Shown here: positions 40,541-49,571 of the stretch, piece by piece
Layout: each line of letters begins with the position of its first letter
Position numbering within the stretch: position 1 is the first letter of the stretch
Origin: Roseiarcus fermentans
Lineage (GTDB): Bacteria > Pseudomonadota > Alphaproteobacteria > Rhizobiales > Beijerinckiaceae
Assembly: GCF_003315135.1 (NCBI RefSeq)
Contig: NZ_QNRK01000005.1
Span: 158,281 to 222,280 of the forward strand
Direction: 5' to 3'
DNA: 64,000 nt
Made by a program: the position numbers and the translations under genes
Notes under the pieces: generated by a model
Databases searched by the model: none
What the model was told of the DNA's origin: nothing
Seen by the model: the letters and a program-made list of their open reading frames with translations, nothing else

Positions 40541-42547
40541 ATGGCGGAAACCGAACAGGCTCGGGCGGCGCGGCGGGACAAGCCCTGGATCTTCCGCACC
40601 TACGCCGGGCATTCGACCGCGCGCGAGTCGAACAAGCTCTATCGCCAGAACCTCGCCAAGGGCCAGACCGGCCTGTCAATCGCCTTCGACCTGCCGACCC
40701 AGACCGGCTACGACAGCGATCACGTGCTGGCGCGCGGCGAGGTCGGCAAGGTCGGCGTGGCGATCTCGCACATCGGCGACATGCGGGCCTTGTTTGCGGA
40801 CATTCCCGTAGCCTCGATGAACACCTCGATGACGATCAACGCCACCGCGCCGTGGCTGCTCGCCCTCTACATCGCCGTCGCCGACGAGCAGGGCGCGCCG
40901 CGGGCGCAGCTTCAGGGCACGACACAGAACGACATCATCAAGGAATATCTGGCGCGCGGCTCCTATGTCTTCCCGCCCGACCCCTCGCTCAGGCTGACAA
41001 CGGACATGATCCTGTTCTGCGCCCGCGAGGCGCCGAAATGGAATCCGATGAACGTCTGCTCCTACCATCTGCAGGAAGCGGGCGCGACGCCGGTGCAGGA
41101 GCTCAGCTACGCGCTCGCCACCGCCATCGCCGTGCTCGACCGGGTTCGCCGGTCGGGCGAGGTCGACGAGCAGGGCTTCGCCAACGTGGTCGGCAGTATC
41201 TCGTTCTTCGTCAACGCCGGCATGCGGTTCGTCACCGAGCTCGCCAAGATGCGGGCGTTCGTCGACCTGTGGGACGAGATCACGCGTGATCGGTTCGGGG
41301 TCGCCGATCCCTCCAAGCGCCGCTTCCGCTACGGCGTCCAGGTCAACTCGCTCGGACTCACCGAGCAGCAGCCCGAGAACAACGCCTACCGCATCCTCAT
41401 CGAGATGCTGTCGGTGGTGCTGTCGAAGACCGCGCGCGCCCGCGCGGTCCAGCTTCCGGCGTGGAACGAGGCGCTCGGCCTGCCGCGCCCGTTCGACCAG
41501 CAGTGGTCGCTGCGGCTGCAGCAGATCATGGCCTACGAGACCGACCTGCTGGAATTCGGCGACATCTTCGACGGCAGCACGGAAGTCGCGGCGCTGGTCG
41601 AGACGCTCAAGCGCGAGGCGCTCGCCGAGATCGCCGCCATCGACGCGATGGGCGGGGCGGTCAAGGCGATCGAGACCGGCGCGCTGAAAGCCAAGCTGGT
41701 CGAATCCAACACCCGCCGGCTCGAGGCGATCGAGCGCGGCGAGCAGATCGTCGTCGGCGTCAACGCCTTCACCAATTCCGAGCCGTCGCCGCTGACGGCG
41801 GGCGAGAATTCGATCATGGTCCCCTCGGCCAAGGCCGAGGCGGAGCAGGTCGCGCGGCTGGTCGCGTGGCGGGCGGAGCGGGACGAGCGGCGAGTGCGCG
41901 AGGCGCTGCGGGCGCTCCGGGCCGCCGCCGCCAGCGGCGCCAACATCATGCCCGCCTCGATCGAAGCGGCCAAGGCCGGCGCCACCACGGGCGAATGGGG
42001 CGACGCGCTCCGGGCGGAGTTCGGCGAGTTCCGCGCTCCGACCGGCGTCTCGCCGCGCGCGCGGCAGGCCGCCGCCGGCCTCGACGCGCTGCGCGGCGAA
42101 GTCGAGCGCGTCTCGCTCAAGCTCGGCCGCCGGGTCCGGTTCCTGCTCGGCAAGCCGGGGCTCGACGGCCACTCCAACGGCGCCGAGCAGATCGCCGCGC
42201 GCGCCACCGACGCCGGCATGGACGTGGTCTACGACGGCATCCGCCTGACGCCCGCCGACATCGTCGAACGCGCCAAGTCCGGCGTCCATTGCGTCGGGCT
42301 GTCGATCTTGTCCGGCTCGCACGTCGTGCTCACCGAGGAGGTGCTGGCGCTGATGCGCGCGGCGGGCCTCGAGCGCGTGCCGGTGATCGTCGGCGGCATC
42401 ATTCCGCCCGCCGACGCCGATCGCCTGCGCGCGGCGGGCGTCGCGGCGGTCTATACGCCCAAGGACTTCGAGATCAACGCCATGCTCGGCGCGATCGTCG
42501 CGGAGATCGAGGCGCGGCACGATCGGGGCGAGGCGAAGGCGGGCTGA
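40541..42547 (+). CDS. ecm: Ethylmalonyl-CoA mutase (MeaA/Ecm type)
   Basis: Coenzyme-B12-dependent mutase converting (2R)-ethylmalonyl-CoA to methylsuccinyl-CoA. The 668-residue protein has the mutase barrel (FRTYAGHSTARESNKLYRQN, AFDLPTQTGYDSDH, VCSYHLQEAGATPVQEL) and a C-terminal B12-binding domain with DGHSNG (the D-x-H-x-x-G lower-ligand motif) and GLSILSGSH. The normal ecm/meaA length and adjacency to ccr distinguish it from methylmalonyl-CoA mutase subunits. The ATG at 40541 follows gcgacg; the frame is open much further upstream without homology. Confidence 0.94.
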   Translation: MAETEQARAARRDKPWIFRTYAGHSTARESNKLYRQNLAKGQTGLSIAFDLPTQTGYDSDHVLARGEVGKVGVAISHIGDMRALFADIPVASMNTSMTINATAPWLLALYIAVADEQGAPRAQLQGTTQNDIIKEYLARGSYVFPPDPSLRLTTDMILFCAREAPKWNPMNVCSYHLQEAGATPVQELSYALATAIAVLDRVRRSGEVDEQGFANVVGSISFFVNAGMRFVTELAKMRAFVDLWDEITRDRFGVADPSKRRFRYGVQVNSLGLTEQQPENNAYRILIEMLSVVLSKTARARAVQLPAWNEALGLPRPFDQQWSLRLQQIMAYETDLLEFGDIFDGSTEVAALVETLKREALAEIAAIDAMGGAVKAIETGALKAKLVESNTRRLEAIERGEQIVVGVNAFTNSEPSPLTAGENSIMVPSAKAEAEQVARLVAWRAERDERRVREALRALRAAAASGANIMPASIEAAKAGATTGEWGDALRAEFGEFRAPTGVSPRARQAAAGLDALRGEVERVSLKLGRRVRFLLGKPGLDGHSNGAEQIAARATDAGMDVVYDGIRLTPADIVERAKSGVHCVGLSILSGSHVVLTEEVLALMRAAGLERVPVIVGGIIPPADADRLRAAGVAAVYTPKDFEINAMLGAIVAEIEARHDRGEAKAG

Positions 42548-42562
42548 GCCCACCGCCGACTC

Positions 42563-43009
42563 TCAGCGGGCGAAGAACAGCAGCAGGCCCGCGGCGACGA
42601 TCGAGCCCATCGAGGCGATGTAGGCCAGCTGCAGCGTGATGTTCTTCCACCACAGGATGCGCGAGAACATCGCGCAGGTCTCGGGGAGCGACTGCTCGCT
42701 CATCGCCGGATCCATCAGGAAGTCGAAGTCCTCGGGGTTCGTCCGGCGCTGGATCGGGAACCGGCCCCGGCCCGTGCGCGGAAAGCGCGGATAGACCGAG
42801 ACCAGAAGGTTCACGAAGATGAACATGAACGGCAGGAGCAGGATCGGCAGCGTCAGGTAGGAAGGATACGCGTCCCTGTACTGGACGACCGTACCCATCA
42901 TGATCGCGACGAACAGCACGCCGATGTTCGCCTTGGCGTCGCTCAGGCGGATCGAATCGCTGTAGCCGGCGAGCAGGTTGCGGAGCTTGGCGTTTCGGTC
43001 GCCGGCCAT
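42563..43009 (-). CDS. Small membrane protein, Pycsar-effector-like (PycTM/DUF5706 type), copy 1
   Basis: A 148-residue protein with an N-terminal amphipathic helix (LAGYSDSIRLSDAKANIGVLF), two hydrophobic segments (about residues 30-70), a soluble loop, and a last membrane segment after MFSRILWWKNITLQLAY. The R-x-x-D-x-KA start and the closing S-R-I-x-x-x-K helix resemble the PycTM effectors of Pycsar anti-phage systems, but no cyclase is adjacent. It is a paralogue of the next gene upstream (28 of 66 residues identical in the best stretch by hand). Function unknown. Confidence 0.6.
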   Translation of the reverse strand: MAGDRNAKLRNLLAGYSDSIRLSDAKANIGVLFVAIMMGTVVQYRDAYPSYLTLPILLLPFMFIFVNLLVSVYPRFPRTGRGRFPIQRRTNPEDFDFLMDPAMSEQSLPETCAMFSRILWWKNITLQLAYIASMGSIVAAGLLLFFAR

Positions 43010-43030
43010 GCGCGCCCTCGAGTCTCGGTT

Positions 43031-43489
43031 TCAACGGTACCAGACATAAAACAACAGGCCGACCGTGATGAAAATGCACACGATCGACAGCATGAAGCTG
43101 ATGTTGATGTACAGCGTCTTCCACCACAGGAGTTCGGACAGGACCGCGCAGCGTAGCCGCAGTTGCTCCAGCTCGTCCTCGCTCTCGACGTCCTGAACGA
43201 AATCCCCGGGCGCCGCCTTGCGCGACACGATGAAGTGCTTCGAGCCGCGCTTGGGGTAGCGCGGGATCAGGACCATGAACAGGCAGAAGTAGACGATCAG
43301 GAACGGCAGCAGGACGAACGGGATCGGCAGATAGGGCGGGAACTTCGGATAATTGTAGAGGATCGGGCCCATCATGAAGGCGACGAACAGGATCGCGATG
43401 TTCGCCTTGAAGTCCTGGGCGCGGATCGCCTCGGTGTAGGCGGAGACCAGTCCGCGGTAGGTTTGCGCGGGATCGGCGGGCGTCGACAT
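43031..43489 (-). CDS. Small membrane protein, Pycsar-effector-like (PycTM/DUF5706 type), copy 2
   Basis: A 152-residue paralogue of the downstream gene, with the same layout: YTEAIRAQDFKANIAILF, two membrane segments, a polar loop (ESEDELEQLRLRCAVLSELLWWK), and a C-terminal membrane helix. The start at 43489 has gaggggg-like purines nearby; upstream frame has no homology. The two genes are 21 bases apart and probably one operon, sitting between ecm (convergent) and an MHS-type transporter. Confidence 0.6.
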   Translation of the reverse strand: MSTPADPAQTYRGLVSAYTEAIRAQDFKANIAILFVAFMMGPILYNYPKFPPYLPIPFVLLPFLIVYFCLFMVLIPRYPKRGSKHFIVSRKAAPGDFVQDVESEDELEQLRLRCAVLSELLWWKTLYINISFMLSIVCIFITVGLLFYVWYR

Positions 43490-43591
43490 GAGGGGGCAGG
43501 TTCGGTCCGGGACGGGAGACGCGCGCGGGGAAGGCCCTCGCGTATACCCGGACAATTCGCGTGATCGCGGACGCGCTGTCAAGTCGGGCGC

Positions 43592-44914
43592 TCACACCTC
43601 TCTGTCGACCGGCGGCGGCCAGGCCTCCGATCCATAGTCGACGTTGCGGATCGCCAGCGCCGCGAGCAGCATGGCGACGCTCGCGGCCATCACGTACCAG
43701 GTCGAGGCGAGCGGGTCGCCGGTCGCGCCGACGAGCCAGGTGACGACCCAGGTCGCGGTTCCGCCGAAGATCGCGACGCCGAGGGAATAGCTGACCGCGA
43801 GGCCGGTCGAGCGCACGGCGGGCGGGAAGATCAGAGGGATCAGCATGATTCCGACGGCGATGCTCGCCGCATGGAGCCCGCCGAGCACGACCACGACCGC
43901 GACCAGCATCGCTCCGCTCGGGCTGGCGACGAGCCCATTCATCAGCGGAAACAGCAGGATCATGAACAGGAGGCGCGGCGCGACGGTGATCGTGCGGATG
44001 CCGAAGCGGTCGGCGAGCCAGCCGCCGGCGAGCGCGCCCGAGGCCCCCGACACGCCGAGCGCGGCCGTGCCGAGCAGCGCCGTCTGCTCCGGCAGATGCA
44101 GGGTGCGGATGGCGTAAGGCGTCATGGTGATGAGGAAATACTGGGTGATCGTGCCGCCGCTGATCAGGGCGAGGCCGAGCAGGACGCCGCGCCAGTTCTC
44201 GCGCACGACCCGCGCCGCGATCGCGCCCGCGCCGGCGCGCCGCTCGCGCGCCGGGGTCGGGAGCGTCTCGACCAGCCGGCTGCGGATGTAGACGCCGACC
44301 GGCGCGATCAGGACCCCGAGCGCGAAGGGCGCGCGCCAGCCCCAGTCGTTGAAACTCGCCTTCGACAGCGCCAGCCCGAGCGCGAGGCCGATCAGGCCGC
44401 TGGCGAGGCTGCCGAGGTTCTGACTGGCGATCTGCCAGCTTGCGAACGCCATGCGCCGCTCGGGCGGCGCCGCCTCCAGCATGTACATCGTCGACGGCCC
44501 GATCTCGCCGCCGACGGCGAAGCCCTGCATCAGCCGGGCGGCGATGAGCAGGATCGGCGCAAGGACGCCAATCGTGGCGTAGCCCGGGGTCACGGCGATG
44601 ATCGCGCTGCCGATCGCCATCAGGCCGATCGACAGCGTCATGGCGGGCTTGCGCCCCGCCCGGTCGCCATAGGCGCCGATCAGCGCGCCGCCGAGCGGGC
44701 GGGCGACGAAGCCGACGCCGAAGGTCGCGGCCGAGGCGAGATCGCTGACGAACACATTGTCGGAGGGAAAGAACGCCTGGCCGATCAGGCCGAGATAGGT
44801 GGCGTAGACGGTGAAGTCGAAGAACTCGAAACCGTTGCCGAGCACGACGGCGAACACGCCGCTCGCGCCGAGCGCGGGGCGCGGAACCGCGGACACGCGC
44901 GCCGATCGGGACAA
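43592..44914 (-). CDS. MFS transporter, metabolite:H+ symporter (MHS) family
   Basis: A 440-residue, 12-segment transporter. The start is MHS-like (NGFEFFDFTVYATYL), the loop between segments 2 and 3 is GAYGDRAGRKPAMT, followed by RLMQGFAVGGEIGPSTMYMLE, and segment 5 has ASQNLGSLASGLIGL. MHS carriers move citrate, alpha-ketoglutarate, proline/betaine or shikimate; the substrate cannot be chosen. It reads leftward between the isochorismatase-like gene and the Pycsar-like pair. Confidence 0.85.
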   Translation of the reverse strand: MSRSARVSAVPRPALGASGVFAVVLGNGFEFFDFTVYATYLGLIGQAFFPSDNVFVSDLASAATFGVGFVARPLGGALIGAYGDRAGRKPAMTLSIGLMAIGSAIIAVTPGYATIGVLAPILLIAARLMQGFAVGGEIGPSTMYMLEAAPPERRMAFASWQIASQNLGSLASGLIGLALGLALSKASFNDWGWRAPFALGVLIAPVGVYIRSRLVETLPTPARERRAGAGAIAARVVRENWRGVLLGLALISGGTITQYFLITMTPYAIRTLHLPEQTALLGTAALGVSGASGALAGGWLADRFGIRTITVAPRLLFMILLFPLMNGLVASPSGAMLVAVVVVLGGLHAASIAVGIMLIPLIFPPAVRSTGLAVSYSLGVAIFGGTATWVVTWLVGATGDPLASTWYVMAASVAMLLAALAIRNVDYGSEAWPPPVDREV

Positions 44915-44982
44915 TCGCGATGCTCCTTCTTCATGAACGGCCAGCGTCTCAGCAGCCGGCCGCCCTTGTCAACGCAAACAGG

Positions 44983-45579
44983 CTAACGCGGAGCCCCACG
45001 CCGCCTGCGCGCCATGGCGAGCGCGGCGGCGTCGAGGGTCGAAGCCGTATCGACCACGGTCGCGTATTCGCCGTGAAGGCGGGCGAGCGCGAGCGCGTGC
45101 GCCTCCTCGGCGGTCCAGCGCCCGCCCGCGAGGTCGACTGTGTCGACCGACCAGCAGGCGTCCGCGACGACGAAGGCGCGGTAGCCGAGGCCGCCGGCGT
45201 GGCGCGCAGCCGCTTCGACGCCGTCCGCCGTCAGCGCGCCGCAGATCGCCAGCGTCGTCGCGCCGATCGCGTCGAGGGCGGTCTCGAAATCGGGACCGAT
45301 GAAGGCGCTGGCGGCGGACTTGGCCACCACGTTTTCGCCCTCGCGCGGGGCGGCGCACGGCTTGAACCGGTGTCCGGGCGCGCCTGGCGCATAGGGCGAA
45401 CCGGACTCGACCGAATCGTGACGGACGTGGACCAGCGGCAGCCCCTCGGCGCGCCAGCGCGCGATCAGCCGGGCGATGTTCGCCTCGGCGCCGGCGTTGT
45501 TGCGCGCGCCCTGGCGCGGATCGTCGACCGCCTCCTGGACGGCGACGACGATCAGCGTGGCGTCCGCCGGCAGGCGCAT
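44983..45579 (-). CDS. Isochorismatase-family protein without catalytic Asp and Cys
   Basis: A 198-residue protein with the cysteine-hydrolase fold: LIVVAVQEAVDDP, NAGAEANIARLIARWRAEGL, VVAKSAASAFIG, and TLAICGALTADGVEAAARHA. The usual triad is Asp (in xDMQ), Lys and Cys (in N-V-C-V). Here the Asp position is Ala13 and the Cys position is Gly120; only Lys87 is kept. It is therefore probably not a hydrolase. It starts directly after mch on the same strand and likely shares its transcript. Confidence 0.78.
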   Translation of the reverse strand: MRLPADATLIVVAVQEAVDDPRQGARNNAGAEANIARLIARWRAEGLPLVHVRHDSVESGSPYAPGAPGHRFKPCAAPREGENVVAKSAASAFIGPDFETALDAIGATTLAICGALTADGVEAAARHAGGLGYRAFVVADACWSVDTVDLAGGRWTAEEAHALALARLHGEYATVVDTASTLDAAALAMARRRRGAPR

Positions 45580-45580
45580 G

Positions 45581-46651
45581 TCACCCGCGGCGCGGCGCGA
45601 GCGCCCAATAATCGAGATCGAGGATGACGTTCGGCTCGTAGCCCTCGCCCTCGCGCAAGGGGAAGTCGACGCAGGGACGGTTCTTGGTCGCGACCGTCCG
45701 GACCCGCAGCGCGCCGAGGTCGTCGCGGCCGGGCAAGGGCGCGGTTTCGAGAATCTCGCTCCAGGCGAACACCGTGTCGCCGGCGAACAGGGGCGCGACG
45801 TGCCGCCCGCCGTTGATCGCGGCGATGTGGAAGGCGTTGGCGAGGCCGTTGAAGCTGAGCGCGCGGGCGAGCGAGATGACATGGCCGCCGTAGATCAGCC
45901 GTCGCCCGAACCGGCCCTGCCCCTCGCTGTGCTGGTTGAAATGCACCTTGGCGGTGTTCTGGTAGAGGCGGGTGGCGATCATGTGCTCGGCCTCCTCGAC
46001 GGTCACCCCGTCGACGTGGTCGATTTTTTCGCCGGCGGCATAATCCTCGAACAGATGGCGCGAGCCGCCGAGCGCGACGTCGTAGGCCGCCTTGTCGATC
46101 CTCGGCGCGGCGCCGCCGAGGTCGGCGACCTCGACCGCCTCGGGCAGCGTCGGCAGGACCGCCGCGGGCGCGGGGGCGTGGTGGTCGCGCTTGCGCACCA
46201 TCACCCAGCGGACATAGTCGAGCACCGTTCGCCCATGCTGGTTGAAGCCGCGCGAACGCACGTAGACGACGCCGCTCTGCCGGTTCGAGTTCTCCTTGAG
46301 GCCGATCACCTCGGAGGTCGCGCTCAGCGTGTCGCCGGGATAGACCGCCTCGAGGAACAGGCAGGCGGCGTAGCCGAGGTTGGCGACGGCGTTGAGCGAG
46401 ACGTCCGGCACGGTCTTGCCGAACACCACGTGGAAGGCGAGCAGGTCGTCGATCGGGCTTTTCGGGTAGCCGAGGCCTTGCGCGAAGGTGTCGGCGCTCT
46501 GGACCGCGAAGCGCGTGCCGTAGAGCGCAGAGTACAGAGAGGCGTCGCCGTCGCGCAGCGTCCGCGGCGTGGCGTGGCGGATGGTGTCGCCGATCCGGAA
46601 ATCCTCGAAGAAGCGGCCGGCGGCGGTTTTGGATGCGGGAGTCTGGGTCAT
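45581..46651 (-). CDS. mch: Mesaconyl-CoA hydratase (beta-methylmalyl-CoA dehydratase)
   Basis: Hydrates mesaconyl-CoA to beta-methylmalyl-CoA in the ethylmalonyl-CoA pathway. The 356-residue protein is two MaoC hotdog domains; clear stretches are FFEDFRIGDTIRHATPRTL, YALYGTRFAVQS, the catalytic-type LFEDYAAGEKIDHVDGVTVE and HFNQHSEGQGRFGRRLIYGGH, and NRPCVDFPLREG. Length and motifs fit Mch/MeaC. It lies 3 kb from ecm and ccr, so the three pathway genes form a loose cluster. A YggT gene precedes it. Confidence 0.9.
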   Translation of the reverse strand: MTQTPASKTAAGRFFEDFRIGDTIRHATPRTLRDGDASLYSALYGTRFAVQSADTFAQGLGYPKSPIDDLLAFHVVFGKTVPDVSLNAVANLGYAACLFLEAVYPGDTLSATSEVIGLKENSNRQSGVVYVRSRGFNQHGRTVLDYVRWVMVRKRDHHAPAPAAVLPTLPEAVEVADLGGAAPRIDKAAYDVALGGSRHLFEDYAAGEKIDHVDGVTVEEAEHMIATRLYQNTAKVHFNQHSEGQGRFGRRLIYGGHVISLARALSFNGLANAFHIAAINGGRHVAPLFAGDTVFAWSEILETAPLPGRDDLGALRVRTVATKNRPCVDFPLREGEGYEPNVILDLDYWALAPRRG

Positions 46652-46654
46652 GGG

Positions 46655-46945
46655 TCAGAACACGTAGGGATAGATGTAATAGACGATGATCCGTTCGACC
46701 AGCATCACGGCGAGCAGCAGGACGATCGGCGACAGGTCGATGCCGCCGGTGTTGGGCAGCATGTTGCGGATCGGCCGCAGGAACGGCTCGGTCAGCGCCA
46801 GGAACACGTTCCACGCCGAGCGCACGAAGTCGTTGCGCATGTTGACGACGCCGAAGGCGATCAGCCACGACAGAATGGCGCCCAGGATGACGACCCAGGT
46901 GTAGAGGTTCAGGGCGATGAGAATGATGTCGAGAATGGCGCGCAT
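46655..46945 (-). CDS. YggT-family membrane protein
   Basis: A 96-residue protein with two hydrophobic segments (residues 4-35 and 68-90) linked by WNVFLALTEPFLRPIRNMLPN, the conserved YggT motif. YggT proteins occur near cell-division or osmotic genes and their role is unclear. The ATG at 46945 has a gaggg site; the upstream frame is non-coding. The gene is four bases from the start of mch. Confidence 0.85.
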   Translation of the reverse strand: MRAILDIILIALNLYTWVVILGAILSWLIAFGVVNMRNDFVRSAWNVFLALTEPFLRPIRNMLPNTGGIDLSPIVLLLAVMLVERIIVYYIYPYVF

Positions 46946-47049
46946 GGGTCCCTCGGGGCGATCGGCGGCCCGCCGCCCGGCATGAACGCCGAACACGGGG
47001 CGCCCACCCGTTGACACGGGCGGGGCGCGCAAGTAAAGAGCCGCGCACC

Positions 47050-47125
<76 letters not shown>

Positions 47126-47299
47126 GACCGCCGCGTTTCCGCCAACAGGATTGAAGAGCCCAGCCGCGAAAACCAGCCGGCGGCGGCGGTTCGGGCGTTC
47201 CCCTGTTACCCCCGACGGGGCCTTCAGCGACGCTTGGCAGGTCCAGCGGCAATTCGTAAACTGACCCCTCCGAGGCGTCGTGCCGGCGTGGAGAGGGGC

Positions 47300-48322
47300 G
47301 TGAATCAGACGCTTGCGCTGGAAATTACCGAGGACGGCGGCGTTTTCCATCATGGCGACGGCTATGACGAAATCGGCGACCAGTTCGATGGGGCGCTCGA
47401 CCAGCGCGAGGCCGGAGCGATCACGGCCGCCAAATACATCAAGATCCTGAAAGCGCTGGTTGAACGCCACCCGCATTTTATCGACGGTCATGCCCATCTC
47501 GGCAATGCCCTGATGGAGGAAGGCAAACCGAAGCTCGCGCTTCAGGCGTGGCTACGCGGCTTCGATCTGGGTGAGCGCGCCCTTCCTGCGGGGTTCGCCG
47601 GGCTGATCGAATGGGGCTTTCTGGAGAACCGCCCCTTTCTGCGCGCAGCCCACGGCGCCGCGCTCGGTCATTCCCGGCTTCGCCAACACCGCGAGGCGCT
47701 GGCGATCCTGGAAAGGATGCTGGCCTGGAATCCGAACGACAACCAAGGCGTCCGGTATCTGATCGGATCGGAATATCTGCGCGCCGGCGAGACGGAGAAA
47801 GCCGAGCGCATCCTCGCCGACGAGGCGGCAGGCTATCCGCCCCTTCATTACGAGCTGGCCTTGCTGCATCTGCGCGCGGGCGGCTTCGTCGCCGCAGCGA
47901 CCAGCCTTCGCCGGGGTTTCGTCGCCAATGGCTATATCGCCGAGATGCTGTGCGGCAATCCCGATCCGGCCCCGCTCGCGATCTGGCACGGCTCGAATTT
48001 CGCCGAGCCAGAGACGGCCCGCGACTATCTGGAACTCGGCGGCGACCTGTGGCGGCGCACGCCGGGCGCCATCGCCTTCCTGCGCTGGCTGCATACCCAT
48101 CCGAAGGTTCTGGTCGAGCGCGCCGGCATCCTCGAATGGCAGGAGGCCTTGCTGTGGGAGCACGAGGTCGCTCGTCGCAGGGAGATCATGGACCGCGAGG
48201 ACGCCGCCCGACGCCGGATCGACGCTCGATTGTCAGAGGAGATCGTCCGGAGCCGTAGCGATCGAAATGGCCGGCAGATTTCGCCGTGGGCCTATCAGGC
48301 GGCCAGGTTCCCCATCCTCTGA
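47300..48322 (+). CDS. Tetratricopeptide-repeat protein
   Basis: A 340-residue soluble protein. Several TPR-type helix pairs are visible: HPHFIDGHAHLGNALMEEGK, LRQHREALAILERMLAWNP, YLIGSEYLRAGETEKAERIL and LHYELALLHLRAGGFVAAA. The C-terminus is a charged helix. It lacks a signal or membrane segment. I do not know its partner. A GTG at 47300 after gaggggc is preferred; GTG at 47288 is also possible. It directly follows the tRNA gene, and codon use is a little less extreme than in its neighbours. Confidence 0.7.
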   Translation: MNQTLALEITEDGGVFHHGDGYDEIGDQFDGALDQREAGAITAAKYIKILKALVERHPHFIDGHAHLGNALMEEGKPKLALQAWLRGFDLGERALPAGFAGLIEWGFLENRPFLRAAHGAALGHSRLRQHREALAILERMLAWNPNDNQGVRYLIGSEYLRAGETEKAERILADEAAGYPPLHYELALLHLRAGGFVAAATSLRRGFVANGYIAEMLCGNPDPAPLAIWHGSNFAEPETARDYLELGGDLWRRTPGAIAFLRWLHTHPKVLVERAGILEWQEALLWEHEVARRREIMDREDAARRRIDARLSEEIVRSRSDRNGRQISPWAYQAARFPIL

Positions 48323-48416
48323 CGTCTCCGCTGGCGCAGGCCCCCGTTTCGCGCGCGGTTGACGCACCGCCGCCCATCGCCGACAACACGCGCCTTCCGA
48401 GCCGGAGACCCGCGCC

Positions 48417-49415
48417 ATGACAACCCTGCCCGAAACGATGCGCGCCGTCGTCGCGGTCCGTCCCGGCGGCCCCGAGGTGCTGGCGATCGAGACCCGGCCG
48501 CTCCCTTCGCCCAAGGCCGGCGAAATCCTGATCCGGGTCGAGGCGGCCGGCGTCAACCGCCCCGACGTCCTGCAACGCATGGGCATGTACGCGCCGCCGC
48601 CGGGCGCGAGCGACGTGCTCGGCCTCGAGGCGGCGGGCGTTGTCGTGGCGCGCGGCGACGGCGCGTCGCGCTGGGACATCGGCGCGCAGGTGACGGCGCT
48701 CGTGCCCGGCGGCGGCTACGCCGACTATTGCGTCGTCCACGAATCGAACGCGCTGCCCATCCCCGCCGGGCTCGGAACGGTCGAGGCGGGCGCCATTCCG
48801 GAAACCTTCTTCACCGTCTGGACCAACGTCTTTGATCGCGGCGCGCTGAAGGCGGGAGAAACCTTCCTCGTCCACGGCGGAACCTCGGGCATCGGCACCA
48901 CGGCGATCCAGCTCGCCAAGGCGTTTGGCGCGACCGTGATCGCGACCGCGGGCTCGGCCGAAAAAGTCGGCGAATGCCTGCGCCTCGGCGCCGACGTCGG
49001 GATCAACTACCGCAGCGAGGATTTTGTCGCGCGCACGCTCGCCGCGACCGGAGGCAAGGGCGCGAACGTCATTCTCGACATGGTCGGCGGCGATTACGTG
49101 GCGCGCAACTACGCCGCCGCGGCGGTCGACGGCCGCATCGTCCAGATCGCCTTCCTGCGCGGGCCCAAGGCCCAGATCGACCTCATGCCGCTCATGATGA
49201 AGCGCCTCGTCCACACCGGCTCGACGCTGCGCCCGCGGCCGCCGTCGGAGAAGGCGACGATCGCCGAGGCCCTGCTGACGAAAGTCTGGCCGCTGATCGA
49301 GGCCGGCCGCTGCAAGCCGGTGATCGATTCGGTGTTTTCGCTCGCCGACGCGGGCCTGGCGCACGCCCGGATGGACGGCGGCGCGCATGTCGGCAAGATC
49401 GTTTTGACGCCGTGA
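48417..49415 (+). CDS. NAD(P)H-quinone oxidoreductase, zinc-free (PIG3/QOR type)
   Basis: A 332-residue member of the medium-chain dehydrogenases without the zinc ligands. Features are VEAAGVNRPDVLQRMGMYAPPPG, GLEAAGVVVARG, AIPETFFTVWTNVF, the NADPH loop HGGTSGIGTTAIQLAK, and ILDMVGGDY. Such enzymes reduce quinones or enones in detoxification. It stands between the TPR gene and rsfS, replacing the nadD gene often found before rsfS in this group. Confidence 0.88.
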   Translation: MTTLPETMRAVVAVRPGGPEVLAIETRPLPSPKAGEILIRVEAAGVNRPDVLQRMGMYAPPPGASDVLGLEAAGVVVARGDGASRWDIGAQVTALVPGGGYADYCVVHESNALPIPAGLGTVEAGAIPETFFTVWTNVFDRGALKAGETFLVHGGTSGIGTTAIQLAKAFGATVIATAGSAEKVGECLRLGADVGINYRSEDFVARTLAATGGKGANVILDMVGGDYVARNYAAAAVDGRIVQIAFLRGPKAQIDLMPLMMKRLVHTGSTLRPRPPSEKATIAEALLTKVWPLIEAGRCKPVIDSVFSLADAGLAHARMDGGAHVGKIVLTP

Positions 49416-49571
49416 GCCCGGTCGAGGCTTGAAAGCCGCTCGCTTTCGCTTAAATCTGGGGCTTGGCGAAGGTCCGGCGCCACCCGGCCCGAGAGGAACG
49501 CGACGCTGACACTGACGCCTCAATCGACACGTGCGCCCCATTCGAACGCGACGCGCCGGGCGCACACGCCC

